Below, one piece after another: positions 1 through 5,016 of a DNA stretch of 6,169 nt. The stretch comes from Streptosporangiaceae bacterium (lineage in GTDB: Bacteria; Actinomycetota; Actinomycetes; Streptosporangiales; Streptosporangiaceae): the NCBI GenBank assembly GCA_030040815.1, contig JASHSZ010000437.1:1-6169 (forward strand). The letters run 5' to 3'. Numbering within the stretch: the stretch's first letter is position 1; the number at the start of each line of letters is the position of its first letter. Under the pieces are notes generated by a model. The model did no database searches. It worked only from the letters and a program-made list of their open reading frames with translations, and was not told the origin of the DNA. The position numbers and the translations under genes are program-made.

Positions 1-563
1 CGGATCGAGTCGTCGAAGTTGTACATGGCCATCGCAACGCCGCTGCCAGCGAACGTGGCCACCTCATAGTCCCTGCGCCCGCCCTGATCCGGGGTGAACG
101 TGATGTGCACCGTGCCCGGCTCGGGCACCACGAAATCGGTCGCCCGGTACTGGTCGCCGTGCGCGTGTCTGCCTATGACGATCGGCTGGGTCCAGCCGGG
201 CACGAACCGCGGGATGCTGGAGATCACGATCGGCTCGCGGAAGATGACGCCACCAAGGATGTTGCGGATGGTGCCGTTCGGCGACTTCCACATCTTCTTC
301 AAGCCGAACTCGGTAACCCTGTCTTCGTCCGGGGTGATCGTGGCGCACTTCACACCGACCCCGTGCCGCTTGATCGCCTCGGCGGCGTCGATCGTGACCT
401 GGTCATCGGTCGCGTCGCGGTGCTGTATCGACAGGTCGTAGTACTCGAGTTCGATATCGAGGTACGGCAGGATCAGCTGATCCTTGATGAACTGCCAGAT
501 GATCCGCGTCATCTCGTCACCATCGAGTTCGACGACGGGGTTCACTACCTTGATCTTCGACAT
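1..563 (-). CDS. icd: NADP-dependent isocitrate dehydrogenase, N-terminal part (runs off left edge)
   Basis: Oxidatively decarboxylates isocitrate to 2-oxoglutarate with NADP+ in the cytosolic TCA cycle (EC 1.1.1.42). The 187 visible codons match the homodimeric, eukaryote-like IDH class almost colinearly with human IDH1, so human numbering applies directly. Visible motifs are GDEMTRIIW near residue 15, KCATITPDE (Thr77), [14 protein letters not shown] (Ser94, Arg100), FRE (Arg109) and [15 protein letters not shown] (Arg132, the isocitrate-binding arginine that is mutated in human tumours). The start is the ATG at 563-561, giving MSKIKV as in homologues. An AAGGGA at 576-581 lies 12 nt upstream, a rather long spacing. 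An in-frame ATG at 584-582 would add seven residues but fits the family worse. The C-terminal half, including the NADP-binding residues, is outside the window. It follows the DUF3017 gene after 58 bases on the same strand and may be co-transcribed with it. Confidence 0.96.
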   Translation of the reverse strand, partial: MSKIKVVNPVVELDGDEMTRIIWQFIKDQLILPYLDIELEYYDLSIQHRDATDDQVTIDAAEAIKRHGVGVKCATITPDEDRVTEFGLKKMWKSPNGTIRNILGGVIFREPIVISSIPRFVPGWTQPIVIGRHAHGDQYRATDFVVPEPGTVHITFTPDQGGRRDYEVATFAGSGVAMAMYNFDDSI

Positions 564-621
564 GCGGCTCGCGATTCCCTTCATCACGCCAGTCAGCCGG
601 CGTCTCGGCAGGTATGGCGGC

Positions 622-933
622 TCAGGCGCCGGGCACCTTAGCGATCAGCCCAGCAACGAGCAGCCCTATGCCGAGAAGAGCCAGCGCTGCGACGTCGAGC
701 AGGCGCCGCCGCGATGCGAGCATCCCGACCCTTCTGTCGGGCAGCACGAGCCTCGCCAGTGCTCCAGCGAGCAGCGCTCCGGCTACTACCAACGTACCGC
801 CCCTGACCGCCTGGTTACCGCCGCGGATCGTGATCAGCCCGGCCGCGACCCCGGCGAGCACTATCCAGTACGGCAGGTTCGCCGTCAGCCGACTCCGGGC
901 GCGTCTGCCATCTCCTCCAGCGGTGTGTTTCAC
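622..933 (-). CDS. DUF3017 family small membrane protein
   Basis: A short integral membrane protein of unknown function. From the chosen GTG at 933-931 it has 103 residues: a basic N-terminal tail (about 1-18), a hydrophobic segment at 20-36 ([17 protein letters not shown]), a second at about 46-64, a positively charged loop, and a third at 79-98. The stretch [21 protein letters not shown] between helices 2 and 3 is what I recognise as the DUF3017 signature, a family found in actinobacteria. From memory it often sits near folD and mdh in Streptomyces; here it precedes icd by 58 bases. The start is uncertain. The frame stays open to a TTG at 993-991, which would add 20 residues that do not look membrane-related. 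Neither start has a convincing Shine-Dalgarno sequence, so the 5' end is the weakest part of this call. Confidence 0.82.
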   Translation of the reverse strand: MKHTAGGDGRRARSRLTANLPYWIVLAGVAAGLITIRGGNQAVRGGTLVVAGALLAGALARLVLPDRRVGMLASRRRLLDVAALALLGIGLLVAGLIAKVPGA

Positions 934-1068
934 CGGCAAGTCAGCACCACGAGGCTTGGGGCAACCACGGTGGGCAGTGTACTGGCGCTGCAAGCCGGTT
1001 ATGACGCAGCCCGGCTGGGTAACCCGAAGGTGACACCGGACTAGCTAACCGGTCACATCAGGAGCGTC
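934..1068. promoter_or_regulatory. Divergent intergenic region between the DUF3017 and FHA-HTH genes
   Basis: The two flanking genes point away from each other, so both promoters should lie here. I see no convincing -35/-10 pair on either strand. On the plus strand an AGGAG at 1060-1064 lies four bases before the FHA gene's ATG at 1069 and fixes that start. Just upstream is an inverted repeat, ACCGG at 1035-1039 and CCGGT at 1049-1053, separated by nine bases (ACTAGCTAA). Its position just before the ribosome-binding site would suit an operator, but five-base arms can occur by chance in DNA this GC-rich. Confidence 0.4.
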
Positions 1069-1806
1069 ATGGCAGAGTCAGCTGCGGATGGGAGACCCCC
1101 CGGAACCCCCCGCGACATCCCCCATCTGAGGATCGAGAGCACCGGCGCCGTCGTTCGGCTGCGCCCGGACGTCACTACGATCGGGCGCGGCCAGTCGGTG
1201 GACGTCCGGCTTGACCACCCGAGCGTTTCCAAGCTGCACGCCGAGATCGTCCGGCGCGGGCCCTATGCCTACGTCAGCGACCTCGGATTATCTCGCTACG
1301 GCACCAGGGTCAACGGCAGGGTGGTCGCCCAGCGGCTGCTGGAGAACAGCGATGTGCTCTCCTTCGGCTCGCAGCGCTGCCGGGTCGGCGGCCTGGCCGC
1401 TGAGCAGCTGCCAGAGTCCGAGCTGCGTCGGGCAGCCACGCCCGAGTTGACCCGGCGCGAACTGGACGTCGTGGCCGCGCTGTGCAAGGCCGCGCTGAGC
1501 GAGGAGGCTTTCGTGGCGCCGGCGACGGCCCGCGACATCGCCGCCGATCTCGTGGTGACCGAGGCGGCGGTGAAGCAGCACCTGCTGCGGCTGTATCAGA
1601 AGCTCCGCATCCCGGCGGGCCCGAACCGCCGGGTGCGGCTGGCCAACGAGGTGGTAGCCCGGGGCCTGGTACGTCCGCTGCCCGCAGCTGCGCTCGACCG
1701 CCGCCATGCTGCCGTGCCGACGCTGCCCGATTCCCGCGACGGCGGGGGGCTAGCCGGGAGCGGGCCGACCGATCAGGCGACCGCAGTGGTGCCGCTCGCG
1801 GGCTGA
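1069..1806 (+). CDS. FHA-domain protein with C-terminal LuxR-like helix-turn-helix
   Basis: Probably a phosphothreonine-reading transcription regulator, 245 residues, cytosolic, with no signal peptide or membrane segment. The FHA domain spans about residues 18-107. It shows the conserved TIGRG (Gly39-Arg40), SVSKLHAEI (Ser54, His57), YGT at 77-79 and Asn82-Gly83, the residues that in FHA domains form the phosphothreonine pocket. After a short charged linker, residues 126-200 begin LTRRELDVVAALCK and continue ARDIAADLVVTEAAVKQHLLRLYQKLRIP. This matches a LuxR-type HTH with recognition helix around 163-179, where the Val-Lys-Gln-His segment parallels the family's TVKxH. The tail (about 203-245) is Pro/Ala/Gly-rich and looks disordered, with threonines at 218, 234 and 238. 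ATG is chosen for its AGGAG at 1060-1064. The gene converges on the kinase gene, 13 bases between stops. I recall this domain pairing beside kinases in actinomycetes. The DNA target is unknown. Confidence 0.9.
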   Translation: MAESAADGRPPGTPRDIPHLRIESTGAVVRLRPDVTTIGRGQSVDVRLDHPSVSKLHAEIVRRGPYAYVSDLGLSRYGTRVNGRVVAQRLLENSDVLSFGSQRCRVGGLAAEQLPESELRRAATPELTRRELDVVAALCKAALSEEAFVAPATARDIAADLVVTEAAVKQHLLRLYQKLRIPAGPNRRVRLANEVVARGLVRPLPAAALDRRHAAVPTLPDSRDGGGLAGSGPTDQATAVVPLAG

Positions 1807-1819
1807 GGGAGCGCGGGCG

Positions 1820-3598
1820 TTAGATGCGCTTGAGCCAGTCCACGAGCTGTCGTCCTACGCCCGCCACGTTCGAGAGCGCCGGGTGGCTGGTGGTGCCCGC
1901 GACCTGGAGCTGGCTGCCCAGATGCACCACTGGCCAGTAGCCGGGAGCCAGCGTCACCGCGGCGGCTACGACCGCGATGGCGATGGCCGCCAGCCCGACA
2001 AAGCCCAGCACAGCGGCGGGGGCGGACCGGATGACCCGGCCATAGAACCGGTCGAGCGGACGACGGCAGCCGGCCGAGCCTGGCCCGAGGCAGTAGCAGG
2101 CCACGAGCGCGCCCGCGGCGTAGCTCACTGCCCTCGGCAGGTCGGCCGGCCCTGTCGCCAGCACCGCGAGTACCGCTGCCGCCGCGGCGAACAGCAGGGC
2201 CAGCGGCGCGAGCAGGACGAATCGCAGCACTGCGCGGACCATCGCCCACGGATAGAAGACCGCCGCCGTGACCGCGTCGGCCGGCCGGGCCCCCTGGCTC
2301 GCCCGGCGCCTGACCAGCCGCTTCCCGGTAAGGTCAGCGGCGCGCAGCAGCACTAGCCCGCCGAGTGCCGCCGCGGCACCAGCCAGCGGAAGCAGCACGC
2401 TGAGCCCGATGAGGGCCAGCATCGTCGCCAGGACCTGGAGGGACCTGGCCGGACCCGGCAGTGCCTGGGCAGCGCGCTGGCCAGCCGGTCCTGAGCGTGG
2501 CCGGGCCTGGGTGGCCGACGGCGGCCGGGCAGGGCCGCCGCCAGCTGGCACGGCCGGCTGAGGGCTTCGCACCGGCGGCAGCAGATCGGCGAAGTCATCT
2601 CGGGCTGGCACTGCCATCGGCACGGTTCCGGGCCACGGCCGCGAACCGGCTGGCGCTGCCGCCGACGCAGCGATGCCGCCGTGGCCGACGACAGGCGGGA
2701 AGTCCACGGCGGTACCGGCCAGCTGCCACGGTGGCTGGTAGGCCACAGGGGCCGCGGACGCCGCGGCCAGCGGCGCTCCTGCCGGGGCCGCCACGAGGGA
2801 CTCCGGCCCGAGCCCAGCCACGAACTCGGCAAGCTGCGCTGCGGACGGCCGCCTCGCCGGGTCCTTGGCCAGCGCGGCGAGCACTATCGGCCGCAGCGGC
2901 CCCGGCAGGGCGTCCAGGTCAGGCTGGCCGTGCACAATCCGGTAGAAGATCGCCTGGAACTGCCCGGTGCCGAACGGCGGCCGCCCGGTCGCCGCGTAGC
3001 TGAGGGTGGCCGCCCACGAGTGGACGTCGGCAGCGGGACTGCTGTCGCCGCCCTCGATGACCTCGGGCGCCAGATAGCCGGGAGTGCCCATGAACATGCC
3101 GGTCATGGTGAGCCGGGTAGAGTCTGGCGCCTGCGCGATCCCGAAGTCGATCAGCACGGGCTGGCCGTCCACCAGCATCACGTTGGCGGGCTTGACGTCG
3201 CGGTGGACTACTCCGGCGGAGTGGATCGCCACGAGCGCAGCGGCGAGGCCGCTCGCGAGCGCAGCCAGCGGCTGACCCGACAGCGGCCCGTCTATCGCCA
3301 CGACGTCCTCGAGGGTCCGGCCCGCCGCGTACTGCGTCACGATGTACGGCGGATCCCCCGCGACGTCGGCGTCCAGCACCTCGGCGACGAACGGGCTGTG
3401 GACCCGGCGCATCGTGTCCACCTCGCGCGCGAGCCGCAACCGCGCGTTCTCCTCGCCCGGCGCGCCCTGGCGGAGGACCTTGACGGCGACTGGACGGCCA
3501 TCGGGCGCGTCCGCGAGGAAGACACTGCCCATGCCGCCCTGACCTACCAGCTCGCGCAGCCGGTAGGGGCCGAGGAGCTCCCCCGAGCGGGCACTCAT
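1820..3598 (-). CDS. Hanks-type Ser/Thr protein kinase with multi-pass membrane C-terminus
   Basis: A 592-residue kinase predicted to phosphorylate Ser/Thr at the membrane. Residues 11-265 form a complete catalytic domain: Gly-rich loop GQGGMGSV (19-26), VAVK (Lys40), alpha-C Glu59, HRDVKPANV (132-140, catalytic Asp134, Lys136, Asn139), DFG (151-153), an activation loop with Ser160, Thr161, Thr164 and Thr166, GTPGYLAPE (171-179), Asp191 and Arg250. No catalytic residue is missing, so it should be active. Residues 268-385 are a Pro/Ala/Gly-rich linker. The rest is hydrophobic, with likely helices near 388-418, 457-481, 489-506 and 527-551 and a possible extra one near 443-456. It ends in a short amphipathic tail. 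There are no PASTA repeats and no large extracellular sensor, unlike PknB. ATG at 3598-3596 has no Shine-Dalgarno; a TAGGCT just upstream suggests a leaderless message. It converges on the FHA-HTH gene, its likely partner by context. Confidence 0.95.
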   Translation of the reverse strand: MSARSGELLGPYRLRELVGQGGMGSVFLADAPDGRPVAVKVLRQGAPGEENARLRLAREVDTMRRVHSPFVAEVLDADVAGDPPYIVTQYAAGRTLEDVVAIDGPLSGQPLAALASGLAAALVAIHSAGVVHRDVKPANVMLVDGQPVLIDFGIAQAPDSTRLTMTGMFMGTPGYLAPEVIEGGDSSPAADVHSWAATLSYAATGRPPFGTGQFQAIFYRIVHGQPDLDALPGPLRPIVLAALAKDPARRPSAAQLAEFVAGLGPESLVAAPAGAPLAAASAAPVAYQPPWQLAGTAVDFPPVVGHGGIAASAAAPAGSRPWPGTVPMAVPARDDFADLLPPVRSPQPAVPAGGGPARPPSATQARPRSGPAGQRAAQALPGPARSLQVLATMLALIGLSVLLPLAGAAAALGGLVLLRAADLTGKRLVRRRASQGARPADAVTAAVFYPWAMVRAVLRFVLLAPLALLFAAAAAVLAVLATGPADLPRAVSYAAGALVACYCLGPGSAGCRRPLDRFYGRVIRSAPAAVLGFVGLAAIAIAVVAAAVTLAPGYWPVVHLGSQLQVAGTTSHPALSNVAGVGRQLVDWLKRI

Positions 3599-3606
3599 AA
3601 CAAGAC

Positions 3607-3612
3607 AGCCTA
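3607..3612 (-). promoter_or_regulatory. Candidate -10 element for leaderless kinase transcript
   Basis: Read on the minus strand, TAGGCT fits the actinobacterial -10 pattern TANNNT. It ends eight bases before the kinase ATG, so transcription would begin at or within a few bases of the start codon. No Shine-Dalgarno sequence precedes that ATG, which agrees with leaderless initiation. I see no clear -35 hexamer at 16-19 bases upstream. Confidence 0.4.
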
Positions 3613-3646
3613 AGGCCGGATTGGGCGGTCGGCGCTGGCAAGTCAG

Positions 3647-3662
3647 CGGCGGCTACCCGCCG
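3647..3662 (-). terminator. Small hairpin over the stop codon of the 136-residue gene
   Basis: Arms CGGCGG (3647-3652) and CCGCCG (3657-3662) enclose a four-base loop and overlap the TAG stop (3655-3653) of the gene upstream of the kinase. It could attenuate read-through between the two genes. No T-run follows, and a six-base GC-only stem is weak evidence in this composition. Confidence 0.2.
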
Positions 3663-4063
3663 GCGACCAGGCGCCGCAACGCATCTGCGGTTGCCGCGTT
3701 CTGCTCGGCGTGGCTGACCAGCGCCTTAGCCAGCTCGGCGGCCCACTGGCCGACGGAGACGGGCTGCCGCGATAGCACGACGCCCCGCACCTCGCGGCAG
3801 ACCTCGGCGACCGGGGCCCCGCTGGTCAGCCGCAACGTGAGCACCTGGTCGCCAAGCCGAATCGTGATCTTCGTCAACCGGCCGGGCCGGCCCTTCAGCC
3901 GGTCGGACATGGACTGTGCCCGCTCCACCTGGATGTTGTCGGGCGGCAGCGAGTCGCCGAGCGACTCGGTCAGCACCTTGGCGTAGATGGCGATGTCACT
4001 GCTGTCCGCGCGCAGTGCCGCCGTCACCATGTCCAGCGACGGATTGCCGGGTTGCTCCATCAT
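3653..4063 (-). CDS. Conserved-looking small soluble protein of unknown function
   Basis: 136 residues with no membrane segment or signal peptide. I do not know its function. The sequence looks like a real folded protein. Residues 8-36 suggest a helix (LDMVTAALRADSSDIAIYAK), 43-78 suggest two or three beta strands with a basic loop (IQVERA, then KITIRL and VLTLRLT), 86-100 another short unit (VAEVCREVRGVVLSR), and 105-133 a C-terminal helix (VGQWAAELAKALVSHAEQ onward). It resembles small hypothetical proteins I recall from other actinomycetes, but I cannot attach a family name. The start could be either of two tandem ATGs at 4063-4061 and 4060-4058. A CAGGG touches the first and sits three bases before the second, so initiation is ambiguous and may favour the second. 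It precedes the kinase by 54 bases on the same strand, so co-transcription is possible. Confidence 0.78.
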   Translation of the reverse strand: MMEQPGNPSLDMVTAALRADSSDIAIYAKVLTESLGDSLPPDNIQVERAQSMSDRLKGRPGRLTKITIRLGDQVLTLRLTSGAPVAEVCREVRGVVLSRQPVSVGQWAAELAKALVSHAEQNAATADALRRLVAGG

Positions 4064-4086
4064 CCCTGCGTCATCCCTATCTGGCC

Positions 4087-4100
4087 GCCCGGCACCGGGC
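4087..4100. repeat. Inverted repeat upstream of the 136-residue gene
   Basis: GCCCGG (4087-4092) and CCGGGC (4095-4100) flank a two-base centre, forming a near-perfect 14-bp palindrome 24 bases upstream of the first ATG. It may be an operator or a cruciform in that gene's leader. Its simple GC content keeps confidence low. Confidence 0.25.
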
Positions 4101-4138
4101 CTGACCGCTGATTGATCTGCCTGGCGTCAGCTCACCCA

Positions 4139-4158
4139 CAGCGGGTCATCGCCCGCTG
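4139..4158 (-). terminator. Hairpin across the hydratase-remnant stop codon
   Basis: CAGCGGG (4139-4145) and CCCGCTG (4152-4158) form a perfect seven-base stem with a six-base loop. The stop codon of the enoyl-CoA hydratase remnant (4148-4146) lies in the loop. It could be the terminator of the former gene, but no T-run follows on the minus strand. Confidence 0.35.
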
Positions 4159-4286
4159 AAGGTGGCCTTCCCCGGACCATTCTCCAGGAAGCTGCGCATC
4201 CCGGTACGCGCGTCCTCGGTCGCGAACAAGCCGGCGAAGCCGAGGCGCTCGATCTCCAGGGCGGTCCCAAGCCCCGCAGGCCGATC
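4146..4286 (-). pseudogene. Enoyl-CoA hydratase C-terminal remnant (crotonase family)
   Basis: Forty-six minus-strand codons ending in TGA (4148-4146) encode a typical crotonase-family C-terminus: AGLGTALEIERLGFAGLF, then ATEDARTGMRSFLENGPGKA and TFSGR. In intact enoyl-CoA hydratases this segment is the last helix-rich part, after the catalytic core that hydrates trans-2-enoyl-CoA in beta-oxidation. Here the reading frame meets a TAG at 4289-4287. I find no continuation of the family in any minus frame further upstream, so about four fifths of the gene is missing. The residues next to the break (DRPAG) match the family poorly, placing the junction near 4277-4286. The fragment has no plausible start codon context of its own and is most likely dead. 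It was probably cut by a deletion or rearrangement rather than by a point frameshift. Confidence 0.75.
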
Positions 4287-4380
4287 CTACGCAAGGTGCG
4301 CCGGCGGGCAGCCGGAATGGCGAGCGAAGCGGAATGGCCGCCAGATGGCGGCGGGAACGGGCGCAGGCGGCCAAGATGCA

Positions 4381-4419
4381 GTCAGCCCGCCTGGTCCTGG
4401 ATCGGACTGGCGGGCTGAC
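4381..4419. repeat. Long nested inverted repeat
   Basis: GTCAGCCCGCC (4381-4391) pairs perfectly with GGCGGGCTGAC (4409-4419). Within the 17-base interior, GTCC (4394-4397) pairs with GGAC (4404-4407) around a six-base loop (TGGATC). The structure is therefore an 11-bp stem, a small asymmetric bulge and a 4-bp stem. The arms are mixed in base order, not simple GC runs, so chance is an unlikely explanation. It could be a terminator-like structure acting from either side, or an end of a lost element. No T-run follows on either strand. Confidence 0.6.
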
Positions 4420-4466
4420 CGGCGCTGCTGCCGCATTCGGTGCGGGCGGATGGCCGAGCCGAGAGC

Positions 4467-4496
4467 ACCTGCCCCAGAGCCCCGACTGGGGCAGGT
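4467..4496 (-). terminator. Strong hairpin just after the BldC-like gene
   Basis: ACCTGCCCCA (4467-4476) and TGGGGCAGGT (4487-4496) form a perfect ten-base stem with a ten-base loop. It begins ten bases beyond the BldC-like gene's stop codon, read on the minus strand. Position and strength fit a transcription terminator. No T-run follows, as is common for actinomycete terminators, so an RNA-stabilising or processing role is also possible. Confidence 0.6.
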
Positions 4497-4506
4497 CCCG
4501 GCCGGG

Positions 4507-4725
4507 TCACTCCTCGGACGAGCGCGGCGCCGAAACCCCCTGCCAGCCGTTGAGGAAGCCGCGCACCTCGCGCTCGCTGTAGCGGCGGTGACCGCCGGGG
4601 GTGCGGATCGACGACAGCTTCCCGCCGCGCGCCCAGCGGGTGACAGTCTTCGGGTCGACCCGCAGCATGGCGGCAACCTCGGCAGGAGTGAGCAGGCGAT
4701 TGTCCGGCTTGATCTGAGTTCTCAC
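4507..4725 (-). CDS. bldC: BldC-like MerR-type DNA-binding regulator
   Basis: A 72-residue winged-HTH protein of the BldC type. The core runs from about residue 11 to 60: LLTPAEVAAMLRVDPKTVTR, then WARGGKLSSIRTPGGHRRYS and EREVRGFLNG. It aligns nearly residue for residue with Streptomyces BldC (68 residues), including the HTH (LTPAEVAAMLRVDPKTVTRW) and the wing (TPGGHRRY). BldC proteins have the MerR DNA-binding domain without the dimerisation coil. In Streptomyces they bind direct repeats as head-to-tail oligomers and delay development. GTG at 4725-4723 is chosen because GAGAGG lies eight bases upstream. The frame stays open to a GTG at 4812, but that extension would run through the palindromic upstream region. 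Family membership is firm. Orthology to bldC itself is not, since actinomycetes often carry several paralogues and this copy sits beside glgP. Confidence 0.9.
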   Translation of the reverse strand: MRTQIKPDNRLLTPAEVAAMLRVDPKTVTRWARGGKLSSIRTPGGHRRYSEREVRGFLNGWQGVSAPRSSEE

Positions 4726-4778
4726 GAACAGGTCCTCTCGCACTCGATAGTGATTGACCGTTATCAGAACGTGACGAT

Positions 4779-4793
4779 CTGTGACCGTCACAG
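4779..4793. promoter_or_regulatory. 15-bp palindrome, candidate operator of the BldC-like gene
   Basis: CTGTGAC-C-GTCACAG is a perfect palindrome with seven-base arms and one central base, 53 bases upstream of the chosen GTG. Further half-site-like copies lie around it: GTGAC at 4771-4775, TCACA at 4809-4813 and GTCACA at 4819-4824. The symmetry suits a dimeric repressor or activator. The regulator is unknown; BldC itself is known to use direct repeats, so it is not the obvious binder of the symmetric site. Confidence 0.5.
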
Positions 4794-4911
4794 ACCGACA
4801 ACTCCCTATCACAGGATGTCACATTGACTCTGAGTTTGCTGGCGTTCCTGCTGCCCCGCGCGGAATTCCCGCGAGTGACGCTCATGTCCGCGCGCGGCCG
4901 AGCGAACGGTC

Positions 4912-4932
4912 GCTGGCCAAGTCCAGGCCAGC
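4912..4932 (-). terminator. Possible glgP terminator hairpin
   Basis: GCTGGCC (4912-4918) and GGCCAGC (4926-4932) form a seven-base stem with a seven-base loop, about 85 bases beyond the glgP stop. It is the clearest stem between glgP and the BldC-like gene, but there is no T-run. Confidence 0.3.
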
Positions 4933-5016
4933 CGCGTTATACCCGGGAAACGGCGACCGGATTGCGCACCGGAATGCCGCTACCGCAGGCCCCAGATTGC
5001 CACCGCGGCGGCGCCG

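Larger units (their letters stand above)
4287..4506. other. Non-coding stretch with hairpins, no gene seen
   Basis: Between the hydratase remnant and the BldC-like gene I see no supportable coding sequence on either strand; the open frames here have arginine/proline-rich translations typical of chance ORFs. It contains a 9-bp direct repeat CGGAATGGC (4313-4321 and 4330-4338), a short palindrome GCCGCCA-GA-TGGCGGC (4337-4352), and the two strong hairpins listed separately. Confidence 0.6.
4726..5016. promoter_or_regulatory. Upstream region of the BldC-like gene, downstream of glgP
   Basis: About 290 bases without a supportable gene. The half nearest the BldC-like gene (4726-4830) is noticeably more AT-rich than its surroundings and holds repeated GTGA/TCAC elements, including the palindrome at 4779-4793 and TCACA copies at 4809-4813 and 4820-4824. 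A minus-strand GATAAC (4759-4764) downstream of the palindrome could serve as a -10, which would place the palindrome near the -35 region, but no good -35 is visible. The half nearest glgP (4831-5016) shows only short GC-rich hairpins. Confidence 0.45.

Noticed and set aside
105..641. A 178-codon plus-strand frame at the left end
   Set aside because: It lies antisense to the icd coding sequence, which matches the IDH family residue for residue; the plus-strand translation has no recognisable content.
1793..1813. A bidirectional terminator between the convergent FHA-HTH and kinase genes
   Set aside because: Only a five-base stem (CGCTC/GAGCG) around the FHA stop codon can be drawn, with no T-runs on either side; too weak to call.
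2681..3613. A 310-codon open frame on the plus strand opposite the kinase, and a 240-codon minus frame overlapping its N-terminus
   Set aside because: Both overlap the kinase domain, whose motifs are unmistakable. Their translations are Arg/Gly/Pro-rich with no domain signature, as expected for chance frames in GC-rich coding DNA.
4132..4374. An 80-codon minus-strand frame over the hydratase remnant
   Set aside because: The real homology is in a different minus frame (stop at 4146). This frame is compositionally biased and matches nothing I recognise.
4146..4506. An insertion sequence or integrated element explaining the truncated hydratase
   Set aside because: No transposase or integrase fragment, no convincing terminal repeats and no target-site duplication can be seen. 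The BldC-like gene resembles excisionases in fold but matches BldC far better.
4779..4793. A CRP-type binding site (TGTGA and TCACA)
   Set aside because: The half-sites match CRP words, but the gap is three bases rather than the six required for the CRP/Crp-family consensus, so I keep it only as a palindrome of unknown binder.
4825..4853. A plus-strand promoter with TTGACT as -35
   Set aside because: No acceptable -10 lies 16-19 bases downstream and no plus-strand gene follows.
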